This document shows positions 1 to 9,000 of a DNA stretch of 64,000 nt, piece after piece. Each line of letters begins with the position of its first letter. Position 1 is the stretch's first letter. Made by a program: the position numbers and the translations under genes. Origin of the DNA: Reticulitermes speratus (lineage: Eukaryota > Arthropoda > Insecta > Blattodea > Rhinotermitidae); the NCBI GenBank assembly GCA_021186555.1, contig JAJKFL010000042.1, positions 42,631,980-42,695,979 of the forward strand, read 5' to 3'. Under the pieces are notes generated by a model. It was not told where the DNA came from. It worked only from the letters and a program-made list of their open reading frames with translations, and did no database searches.

Positions 1-258
1 GGATAGCTTTACCTTCTTTGCAGGTATAGCTCCACTCATTCTTCACCTCGGCACTAGATGGAGGTGAGTGGTCAGCGTCATGCCTCGGCGGCTTTGCCCC
101 CGGAAAGAATCGCAGTATCCATTGAATACGAGGGTGGGTGGGCCTCAGAGCCGGTATGGACCTTCTGGAGAAGATAAAGTATCTTGCCCCTTCAGGAATT
201 CGAACCCCGGATCGTCCAACCCGTAGCTAGTCTTTATACCGAGTACGTTATTTCGGCT
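1..258 (-). mobile_element. SINE-B copy, minus strand, at the window edge
   Basis: Reading leftward from about 258, the degenerate tRNA-like head (GGGTTCGAAT-type box B, here AATTCGAACCCCGG on the plus strand) is followed by the SINE-B body, including GGTGAGTGGTCAGCGTCATG and the tail block. It may continue left of the window. Confidence 0.8.
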
Positions 259-1189
259 TCTGATTGGATGGTTGTAAATGAATTGGAATCAATGTGGCAG
301 GAAATGGTCATTGCCCAATTTAAGAAATTTGCCTAGAGGGACTGAGAAAATCACGTAAACGTTAGAATAGTCGGAGTCTAGGTAGAGATTCAAACCAGTC
401 AACTTCCGATTACAAATCAGAAGCTTAATCTTATCATATTGTCTTCCAATCGTAGTCTGATTTACAAAACCTGGACTGTTGAGAAGCCGTTTATACAGCG
501 TGGCGGAGAAGTCACTTGACACTGGAGGCAACATGCTAAACATCGAGTGTCATGGGACTTTTGTACCACGCTGTATACGAATGTATGTAGCACTGTAAAT
601 GTTTAATAAGTAGCTGTTTAAGCCTGCAATATGTAAAGTGGTAAATGCTGTGAAAATATCTACAGTTGATACGGAGACAAGTGTGTTCGGGGCTCGACAT
701 CAGGACACACTGACTGATGGTCGGTCATTCGTGAGGCGAGTTGTGTTCGAACATAGGGAACCCAAGATTCGATACCGGGATGGCTCTCGTGCAACATAAA
801 ATACTCTGTGGATAGTCTTAATTTAACTTGTCGGAAGTACGCGTATGAATTTTAATGCCTCTCACTATCACTTGTCGGGAAGTTATAGGATCTGACCACA
901 GAGATTGCGAAGGCTGTCGGATGCAGGATGTGGGTAATTATTAGAAATTGCTGTCTCATTCATTATGATTGTTGTTCTTTATTATTTGCTGCACATCGAG
1001 TCTGCAGGTTACTCCACTACGCTTGTATAATTATTCTTAGTTAAGGCTGGATGCTTGCTAGGTGCCATAATACTTTGAAACTTACCGACGGTATGAACTG
1101 CTGTAACCACTAGTATTCGATAGATTACTTCTTGATCGTAGTGCACAGAGAAGACTTAAGTTGTACTGCACAGCGCCTTGTCACTATTT
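259..1189. other. No gene recognised
   Basis: I see no convincing coding frame, RNA or repeat family in this stretch. The open frame near 289-543 is short and has no recognisable motif. Confidence 0.5.
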
Positions 1190-1430
1190 TCTGTGGCGCA
1201 ACAGCCAAACTCGGCTTTGGCCGCCTGAATGTTGAGCTATGTAGACCACACACAATCACACACACACACCCGGTAGTACTCCTCTGAACGAGCGAGCACC
1301 TCGTCGGAGAGGCCGCTGCGTACACAACACACAACAAACACAAGAGACGAACATTCATGCCCTAAGCGGCATTCGAACCCGCAATCCCAGCAATCAAGCG
1401 ACCGCAGACCTACGCCTTAGACCGGACGCC
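1190..1430 (-). mobile_element. SINE-A copy, diverged, minus strand
   Basis: The tRNA-Leu-like head lies at the right end (GCATTCGAACCCGCAATCCC, box B reversed). To its left is the SINE-A body with ACTCCTCTGAACGAGCGAG and the purine-pyrimidine AC run. It is more diverged than the neighbouring copy and no target duplication is clear. Confidence 0.75.
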
Positions 1431-1462
1431 TGTGTCACTTAGAATGCCGAAATTTTAGCCTT

Positions 1463-1716
1463 TTTTTTTTCTTTCCTATGGCTCGACAGCCCTATATGGG
1501 CCTGGGCCTCCTCGTTTCGTCGAGGTTTCATGATCACACACATTTGAGACACACCACAGTCAGTAGGACTCCTCTGGACGAGGGACCAGCTCGTCGCAGA
1601 GACCTCTACCTGACATCACGCAACACTCACAAGAGACAGACATCCATGCCCCCGGTGGGATTCGAACCCACGATCCTAGTAAGCGAGCGGCCGAAGACCC
1701 ACGCCTTAGACCGCAC
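1463..1716 (-). mobile_element. SINE-A, full length, minus strand, with 13-bp target duplication
   Basis: The direct repeat AAATTTTAGCCTT occurs at 1450-1462 and 1717-1729. Between them are a T-run (the A-tail read backwards), the conserved tail (GGCTCGACAGCCC), the GAGACCTCTACCTGACA block, and the head with GGGATTCGAACCCACGATCC. The intact duplication and A-tail indicate insertion by retrotransposition. Confidence 0.93.
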
Positions 1717-1737
1717 AAATTTTAGCCTTACCTAATG

Positions 1738-1860
1738 TAAAAAGGTAAAGGCATCCCTGTCCAGGCCACGAAGGCATATAAGGTGAGCACTAGATGGGGT
1801 GGATGATCAGCGCCACGCCTTGGCAACTGTACCCCTGGAAAAGAGCCCCGGGGCCCATTG
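1738..1860 (-). mobile_element. SINE-B 3' part, minus strand, tRNA head missing
   Basis: The tail block (GTCCAGGCCACGAAGGCATA) and middle block are present. The element stops before the tRNA-like head, consistent with 5' truncation. It abuts a TAA/TAATAA run at about 1870-1902. Confidence 0.75.
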
Positions 1861-1867
1861 TTCAAAC

Positions 1868-1903
1868 TTGAATAATAATATAATAATAATAATAATAATA
1901 TAT
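1868..1903. repeat. (TAA)n microsatellite
   Basis: Imperfect AATAATAATA repeats lie directly next to the truncated SINE-B. Confidence 0.8.
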
Positions 1904-1934
1904 TCGAAGATACACTCATTAACACTTTCAACAT

Positions 1935-2110
1935 ATTAACCTGGATTATATTTAACGAATCAGTTCGTACCGCTCAGTAAACCCACTTGATCTTTGTTAT
2001 AGAAACCATCAGTTAATAATGTACAGAAAGTAATCACTGTTTGTTCTGATATCCGTACAAAACTCATAAGTGCAGGATCGTAGAATTTTGGAATGTTAAA
2101 ATTGGTGTTA
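1935..2110 (+). repeat. Repeat H copy
   Basis: It shares with copies at 7.8, 23.9, 28.6 and 50.5 kb the order ATTCRGTTYGTACCGC, CAGTAAACMCACT, a GTTATRRAAACCA block, a TAATGYTGTACA block and GTTTGTTCTGAGATCC. No coding capacity is visible. It is probably a short non-autonomous element of unknown class. Confidence 0.65.
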
Positions 2111-2579
2111 CGTATAATATGCTTCAGAGTTAGTACTGCATTGCGATGTCGTGTTCTGGAACTGCAGAATTCAGGAGCTGGAGAATGCCTTTTCACTATA
2201 CTAAAGACTGATTTGCGTGATTACGACCGATGTACTCGGGCGGCAAAAGAACCTGTGACGAGACAGACGCCTGTGATGCTACTGTAATCCGTCTCCTTGA
2301 ATATTGTACATCAATTGTGTGAAAACATGAAGTTTCTTATGCCTCTGAAACCGCATGTTTGTTGCATTAGTGATATCCACTGCCTCATTAAGTCTCGCAT
2401 ATACAGCAAAAATTGTGCTGGAAGTTGGGTTTGTCATAGAATCCGAAGCATCTGTTTAAAAATTGCGTATTCCAGCGTAGGGCAGGACTTTACATTAACC
2501 TGAACAACATGTGTGAACTTGGAACGTACGGGAGTGGCCTGTAGTGTTTGGAATGGGTTTTTGTTTCTGCCTTATTTGG

Positions 2580-2710
2580 GGACGTCCGATTTCGTTCATG
2601 GTTTATTGCAGGGTTCAATATCATGTCCAATTTCGTTCACGAGATAAGCAGCTAGTTCTGAAGCCCCTTTTATGGTATATCCGTTTTCGTTCACGGCTAT
2701 TGATCATGTT
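2580..2710 (+). repeat. Array of CCAATTTCGTTCACGG-type repeats, left arm
   Basis: Three imperfect copies of TCCRATTTCGTTCACGG start at about 2586, 2627 and 2681. The same motif occurs in opposite orientation at 3540-3690, so the two blocks form a spaced inverted repeat. Confidence 0.6.
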
Positions 2711-2727
2711 TACATCCCCTTCAACAG

Positions 2728-2930
2728 CGCCGATCCCAATGGCCGCACGGTCAAGTTGTGGATCTGCGGCCGCTCTCTTGCTGGGACTGTGGCTTCGAAT
2801 CCCGCCAGGGGCATGGATATCTCTCGTCAAGAGGAGTCCTACCGAGTGCGGTGTGTCTGAGTGTGATCGTGAAACCTCGACAATCAGGAGGCCCAGGCCC
2901 ATATAGGGCTGTTGCGCCATGAAAAATATT
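2728..2930 (+). mobile_element. SINE-A with internal deletion, plus strand
   Basis: The head GCCGATCCCAATGGCCGCAC with box B GGCTTCGAATCCC is followed by GGCATGGATATCTCTCG, which jumps directly to AGAGGAGTCCTACCGAGTG. The central GTGTTGTCAGGTAGAGGTC block is missing. The tail GGGCTGTTGCGCCATG is present. Confidence 0.82.
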
Positions 2931-3539
2931 CCCGTCAATAAAAAACAATACCGAGGTGTCCAGGTATGCGGTTGCCAAATCATACTTGGTCACCTTGAAT
3001 GAACGTAACCTTTGTTTTCACCCCTTTCCGCCAACATGTTTAGCCAATTACTTTCGATTAACATGTTACTTACTTTTTTTTATTCAACCAATCAAGTTCG
3101 ATTACTGTTCCTAACTGATCCCTGCTCTTACCTTCTCCGCTCACAGTTTGTAGCTGTCACTGTTCTGATTCTGAGAGCGATATGCAGATAGGTAAGAGGA
3201 TCAGCTGGCCCTTCACTTGTTCATGCACTGCGTCGTCGGTTTTCTGACGTCACCACTTCATATCCCGGTCTGGGCACCAAAGAGGTCACTGCAATCTCGT
3301 GATATTTAACTAACTGGAGATTTTGTCAGGATGATGAGAAGGGCGATACACAGTAATACAGGCTGGCTAGTGTATGCAGTGGAGAGCAAGGGCTTTACTA
3401 TGATAAAATGCACGGTACATAACATATAAATTAAGGCTACATTGCTAAATAAAAAATGGTCATATTAGTACAATGTTTTAATACAGGACTTCTCAGTAAA
3501 TTCAGTCAACTTCATTTCAAACATGCACACGAACTTTTT
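2931..3539. other. No gene recognised
   Basis: Unremarkable sequence. I see no coding, RNA or repeat signal that I can name. Confidence 0.5.
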
Positions 3540-3690
3540 CCCTCCCGAGGGGTAAGGGATTGACCGTGTGCGAAATCGTATACTATACCTGCTGGCCGTG
3601 AACGAATTTGGATATGACCTTTTTCCTCCCGAAGGGTAGGCCATAAACCGTGTACGAAATTGGACATGCCCGCCTTATTTTATAGGAGTT
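3540..3690 (-). repeat. CCAATTTCGTTCACGG-type repeats, right arm
   Basis: Two units containing CTTTTTCCTCCCGARGGGTA and ACCGTGTRCGAAATYG recur about 80 bases apart. Their complement matches the block at 2580-2710. Confidence 0.65.
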
Positions 3691-4170
3691 AAAAGGAAAT
3701 CCAGCTCGCTGTATGACTTCACTTACTTTGTAAAATAGGCCGTCCAATGTGTAGCAGCGATTATTATCTCACGGATTTACGACGTTGAGATAAACGAGAC
3801 AGCTTTACAGTTTTGAGATAAGAACACAGGATGTTGAAGTAAGAGTGATATTACCCCTACGTCTAAGCACAGACCACTGAATGTGTTTGTACGTAATAAA
3901 ATGTTGCCCACAGATTTACGTTGTGTTGAAGATTGTGGTTTTCCGGGACATGACGCCGTGTGGTTTGGTCTGTTAGGTGCCATTCGGAGTGCATGTGGTG
4001 CTGGAACTGCAGGAACCAACAAACCGTGCTTTGGTCTCTGCGCCTCAGGAGGAAGGACGGCTTTATTTTTGTTTAACAACGCTACCAATAGCTTACCTGT
4101 TACGCTCCTTTTCCGCGAGCGGTTTTTAGCAGCGCTGCCTTGGGCAGTGCTGGTATCATGGGCGACAGCT

Positions 4171-4546
4171 GTTTCCACGAGCGGCGCTGATGTTCGCTGC
4201 TGCCCCCCCCCCCCCCCCTCCATCATCAGTCAGTAGACGCAATGGGCGTAGAGTAGAGTAGGAACTTCTTAGCTTTCATTGTTACACAAGATAATTTATA
4301 AAAAGAAAACAGTTCTCAATAAATTTCTAGCACAATGTCTCCCATGCATCGGGGGTTTATTGTTTATTTCTGTAAGAAGGCGATCTTGAGTCCCAAATAG
4401 CTGGCAGCTACTTTATTTCGGTGATAATAATTCCGTGTCGAATGAATCAATATTTTATTCAAGATTTTCAGAAAAGTCCGAACCAGATGACACAATCCAG
4501 CGACTTCCCGCTCAGAGCAGCGCGTGATAGAGCCGCTCGTGGAAAC
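4171..4546. repeat. Inverted repeat GTTTCCACGAGCGGC flanking a poly-C tract
   Basis: A perfect 15-base inverted pair lies at 4171-4185 and 4532-4546, and weaker complementarity continues inward (GCTGCTGC/AGAGCAGCG). Between them are a 17-base C-run near 4203-4219 and AT-rich sequence. It could be a degraded short DNA transposon, but no target duplication is evident. Confidence 0.5.
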
Positions 4547-4596
4547 GGCACGAGTATTCACAACGCCCCTCACCTAGCAGCGCGGCATAAAACAGC

Positions 4597-4643
4597 CGCT
4601 GCCAGCCGTGGCGACGAAGCTGATCGCCGTGGCTGGCAGCGTT
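4597..4643. repeat. GC-rich hairpin
   Basis: CGCTGCCAGCCGTGGCGA pairs with its complement CGCCGTGGCTGGCAGCG across a short spacer. The role is unknown. Confidence 0.6.
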
Positions 4644-5123
4644 TGGTCATTCGTGTACTGCATCGAGGTACACAGAAAACGCGTTGAATTTAAAATTCAC
4701 CAGGAAGGCCACGGGCTTCTGAAGACGGTGTTAGTGCGCACAAGGGTGACATTTTATATGGAGTCCATTTCATTGGGGTAGCATAGTTGAGACTGGGGCT
4801 GTTGAAACTACAAGGTAAGAGGAGAGATGGAGAAAAAGGAATGACAATATGGTTCGTATATTACTAAAATGTAATGAGACACAAAGGTGGCGAGAATTTC
4901 TAGATATTAAATGGTTACACGTAAATGAAGTAAAAGCCTGCTAGAAAATAGTCAGCTGTAATAAAATCGTAAGATTAAAAAATTTAGGTAAATTTTTATA
5001 CAAAGTGAGAGGCAGGTGGAAAATGAAGTGACAGAAACATGCAAGATCTAGATGAAATGAGAGGAGGAATTGCAAATAGAAATGTATTACTAATATATAT
5101 TATGCTATATTGTATATAAACTT
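4644..5123. other. No gene recognised
   Basis: AT-rich toward its right end. No supported feature. Confidence 0.5.
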
Positions 5124-5136
5124 ATATAAGGTTAAC

Positions 5137-5402
5137 AGCCGATCCCAGTGGCCGCGCGGTCTAAGGCGTGGGTCTGCGGTCGCTCGCTTACTAGGATCGT
5201 GGGTTCGAATCCCACCTGGGGGCATAGATGTCTGTCTATTGTGAGTGTTGTGTGTTGTCAGGTAGAGGTCTCTGCGACGGGCTGGTCCCTCGTCCAGAGG
5301 AGTCCTACCGACTGTGGTGTGTCTAATGTGTGTGATCATGAAGCCTCGATAATGAGGAGGCCTATGCACCCGAAAAGGGGCTGTTGAGCCATAGGGGAAA
5401 AA
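5137..5402 (+). mobile_element. SINE-A, full length, plus strand, with perfect 13-bp target duplication
   Basis: ATATAAGGTTAAC occurs at 5124-5136 and 5403-5415. The head reads GCCGATCCCAGTGGCCGCGC, GGTCTAAGGCGTGGGTCTGC and, as box B, GTGGGTTCGAATCCCACC. This resembles a tRNA-Leu with the anticodon arm altered. The body contains GTGTTGTCAGGTAGAGGTC and AGAGGAGTCCTACCGACTG, and the tail is GGGCTGTTGAGCCATAGGGG followed by A's. It is the best reference copy of this family in the window. Confidence 0.95.
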
Positions 5403-5415
5403 ATATAAGGTTAAC

Positions 5416-6483
5416 GCCTGACAGAAGGTGGTAATTAGTCAAGATAAATCTTAACCATTAGTATTAAAAATAATGGACGGACACTGGCAAAAACCCGTGT
5501 TACCAGCTGTTATATCCAAAGGTGTAAAGGAAACTCAACTAATAAATTTGAATCTGAATTCGAATTTGAATGTGTAGCCCATTTCATTACACGCAAAATC
5601 ACGATCCAAAAATCGTTCCATATGTGACTGAGATTACGCGCTTAAAAAATTCAGCGGAGACGTGACATCGAAATACACCGGTCGTTCGAAAAGTGCCGAA
5701 TGTGCAAATTCCTTGTTAAATGAAATTGATGAAGATAATTCATTAAGGCGAATGCCTTTCAAAGACCAAGCTTCGTTTCTCATTAATGACGTGTTGATAG
5801 TCATAGCTGCCGAGTGTGGGGAACAGAATAGCCACAAGAAGGTTGCGAGTACGTGCGTGACACCGAGTGTGTGGTGTGGATATCTGTATCTATGACCGTG
5901 TGGTACCAACTTTCTTTTTTTTCTTTTTCTAGAAAGCGCCGTTAAAGGAAACATTTATCTCGACATGTTAGAACTGTTTGCTTTCCTACAAATAGTAGAC
6001 ATTAAAAGCGAAATGGAAGCTGCAGTTTTTTTTTTTCCGAAGGGACGGGGCCCCGTTCTGTTTCAGTCGCAACATGCGACGTGCCCTGATTGCTAGTTTT
6101 CTTAATGGATGGGAAGAAGAGTAGGACCAATAAGCATTGCCTCCAAGAACCCCGTATCTTACATCACTGGCGTTTGTACGCGGCAATACGTGAAAAACGT
6201 TGTCAGTGCAGAGAAATGCAGAGAAAATTCGTGATTTACGTCGCCTGCGAGAGAGAATTTACACTAATGTAGCGATGGTCGCTCAGGATATGCATCGCGT
6301 CATACCTGGGGTGAAATGCAGGACGAAGACTTAGTGACGTTGTCAAAAAAACTTTTGATTGTGCATTGAAGGATGAAAAGAAAGCGATTTAGTTTGTGGA
6401 GTATCAAGACATTATCGGACAGTTGTGTAAGTCTTTGACAGATAATGAACGATAGGGCATATGGGAGTATTATCTGGGATGTA
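5416..6483. other. No gene recognised
   Basis: Several open frames of 60-106 codons overlap on both strands with no recognisable motif. I see no repeat family that recurs in this window. Confidence 0.5.
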
Positions 6484-6517
6484 GGCAAGTGAGTGAGTGG
6501 TTAGTATGGTAGGAGGT

Positions 6518-6735
6518 TTTATGAATGGAAGTATGTGTTCAGCTTCGCGCCCCGGCCGCCTTACCCCCGGGGAAAGTGCTCTTCCGGCACTCATTGTGTA
6601 GGTCATCTGTCCGTCAGTGCTGGTTTGAACGCTGTGGAGAAAAGAACGGTCTTTTGCCTCTGCCGGGAATCGAACCCCGATTTCTCAGTCGTTCAGCCCG
6701 TGGCCTATTCGCTATGCGGACAGAGCCATGTGTCT
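6518..6735 (-). mobile_element. SINE-B copy, diverged, minus strand
   Basis: CCGGCCGCCTTACCCCCGGG (the complement of the conserved GGGGGTAAAGCGGCC block) and a tRNA-like head with GGGAATCGAACCCCGATTTC are present. The tail block is missing on the left. Confidence 0.8.
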
Positions 6736-6859
6736 GTCAGTGAACAGAGAAAGACAAAACTGACAATGTGTACTACTCAGTAATGTGGTACTTAGCATGT
6801 ATTTCTAATTTATTTCCTCCATATATACATACATACGTAACCCTTTGAAGCCTGAAAGC

Positions 6860-7020
6860 CATCGAAATAGTACTTCAAATAGGTTCCTGCCTCACAGAAG
6901 ACACTACATCTCCATTACAAAGCCCAATCCGTTACTGCTGTTTAGTTGTTTAATCTGGGAATCATACAAAACCCGTCCGTACAGTCTGGGCAAAATGCAG
7001 GTTTTTTTTGTCATATTAAA
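6860..7020 (+). repeat. Repeat H copy, divergent subtype
   Basis: It shares CTCCATTACAAAG, a CCAATCCGTTACTGCTG block and ATACAAAACCCGTCCGT with repeat H copies at 13.96 and 20.64 kb. Outer parts are not recognised. Confidence 0.5.
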
Positions 7021-7177
7021 GCAGTTCATATGTATAATCACAGTGCTTTAACGGGATAAATGAAGTGTCTTGTTATACAGTAATTTGTTATTTAGAAGTG
7101 CCTGTGTTGAACGGAAACGTGGCTGGAACGAATAGATGTTAAGTTCTTCGGGGTCCCGTTATAAACAGGTTTTCCTT

Positions 7178-7179
7178 CG

Positions 7180-7214
<35 letters not shown>

Positions 7215-7254
7215 AGAGAGAGAGAAAGAAAGAAAGAAAGTAAGAAACAAACAA
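7178..7254. repeat. Compound microsatellite (TG)n-(AG)n-(GAAA)n
   Basis: A TG run of about 15 units is followed by AGAGAG, GAAA units and CAAA units. Confidence 0.9.
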
Positions 7255-7754
7255 ACATGGCGAGTTTTGACGTCTCCATTCTCGTGGGATGTGGCGTCGC
7301 TTTGGTGAGTGATTGTTGGCCGGCGTTTCGAGAAAACCTAGCCGTCTCATCTTCAAGGTTCGAAATGTCGAAGAAGAAATAGTCATTGCTTGTTCATGTT
7401 GTTACGTATGGCAGCGAACGCTGTAGGCAGATGTAATGAATTTCATATTACGAAGTATCCGAACAAAATTGAATGAAAGTCCTGCCAGGGTTAACTTCAG
7501 TCGCGACAGTCTGACGAAGTGTGACGTACAGAGTACAGATACGTGTTGTACGCTGAAATGTTCTTCGTTTATAGTCTGAGCCTCTAGAGCGCCTGAAACC
7601 AGACAGCTGGAATGATGTTTCACAGGCCTTGGCGCTCGTTTTCCAGCAGCTCTGGTAACCAAGTCAACATCTGTTACGGGCTTCTGGATGGCAGTGTGTG
7701 TGTGTGTGTGGCGTATTAATGCTGAAGAAAGTACACAAACTTTGTAGCCCTAAA

Positions 7755-7990
7755 AACTAGGATTAACCCGATATGTATTTAAAGATTCGGTTTGTACCGC
7801 GCAGTAAACACACTCCGTTTGTGTTAAAACCCCAAGCAGTTAGTGCTGTACAGGGAGAAGTTGCTGTTTGTTCTTGAGATACATACAAAACACTTGCCTG
7901 CATTGTGTGGGTAGAATGTAGACTACCGTCAGGAGCAGTTTCCTGACCTTTCTTCCGAGGAGCAACCCTTAAAATAATTTTTAGTATTCC
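7755..7990 (+). repeat. Repeat H copy
   Basis: Contains AGATTCGGTTTGTACCGCGC, AGTAAACACACTCCG, TGCTGTACAGGGAGAAGTTG and TGTTTGTTCTTGAGATAC in the family order. Confidence 0.7.
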
Positions 7991-8432
7991 GAGGAACACC
8001 TTGCTGTGAACGCGTTTACAGACCAGACAAAGTTGTTAGCGGGGAGCGCAGTTCAGGTAGTGTTAAATTATGGTCAAGAACATTTATTTGTAAAGAAAAA
8101 TCGAGCATTTTCCCTATATTTCGAGGGATATTTCTGAGTATTTCAAAATTTCAAAATTTTTGTATATTTATTCCACGATTTGTTGCGGAACCCTTAACGA
8201 TGTTCTACGCAATTCTGGTTAGGAAACGCTGGTCTTCAGGGTTAAGAAGGTCTAGAAACTAAACGAATTGAACTGGAAATTAGTAACCAAGTTTAACTCA
8301 TCACCAGTGAACATTTTCGGTAAACTCTGGGTCCTGTGTTTCATTTATCCTATGTAGTAACGGTTGTTTGGTGTTTGCAGGGTGGTTGATAATGCTAATT
8401 TTTATATATTCACAAACTAACACAAAACACCG

Positions 8433-8998
8433 GCCGAACCCAGTGGCCGTGCGGTCTAAGGCGTGGGTCATCGGCCGCTCGCTTACTAGGATCGTGGGTT
8501 CGAATCCCACCGGGGGCATGGATGTTTGTGTTGTGTTTGTTGTATGGACAATAGCATGAAACATAAGGTGACATGCAGGACAAAAAGGACTTCAACAGTA
8601 CAAATGGATCAAAGGGGAAAACCCAGGAAAAAAAAAAAAAAAAAAAAAAAAAATCCCGCCTATGGCATGGATGTTTGTGTTGTGTTTGTTGTAAGGACGG
8701 TAGCATGGAAAGTAAAGTGACATGAAGGACGAAAGGATTTAAACAGTACAAAAATGGATCAAGGGGGGGGGGGGGGGAAACCCGGACAGGCACAAAAAAA
8801 AACCCATCGGGGGCATGGATGTCTGTCTCTTGTGAGTGTTGTGTGTTGTCAGGTAGAGGTCTCTGCGACGAGCTGGTCCCTCGTTCAGAGGAGTCTTACC
8901 GACTGTGGTGTGTCTCAAATGTGTGTGATCGTGAAACCTCGACGAGACGAGGAGGCCCAGGCCTATTAGGGCTGTCGAGCCATAGGAAAAGAAAAACC
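8433..8998 (+). mobile_element. Trimeric SINE-A: one head, three body modules
   Basis: One tRNA-Leu-like head (8433-8516, box B GTGGGTTCGAATCCCACC) leads to module 1 (GGATGTTTGTGTTGTGTTTG, then GACATGCAGGACAAAAAGGA), which ends in 26 A's at 8628-8653. Module 2 restarts at TCCCGCCTATGGCATGGATG (8654) with the same body type, then a 15-base G-run (8763-8777) and nine A's. Module 3 restarts at CCCATCGGGGGCATGGATG (8803) with the standard SINE-A body and tail to 8998. Each restart lies at the head/body junction and the second and third heads are missing. Possible flanking duplication: AAAACACCGG/AAAAACCGG. Confidence 0.88.
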
Positions 8999-9000
8999 GG

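Noticed and set aside
1478-1735. 85-codon open frame as a gene
   Set aside because: It lies wholly inside a SINE-A with target duplications. Similar frames (VGSNP, PPVGFEPTI) occur in every SINE-A copy.
3777-4236. 149- and 117-codon frames on opposite strands as genes
   Set aside because: They overlap antisense, run through the poly-C tract and have no motif, homologue or splice context that I can support.
5137-5220. tRNA-Leu gene
   Set aside because: The tRNA-like sequence is the head of a SINE flanked by perfect 13-bp duplications, and the anticodon arm is not tRNA-like.
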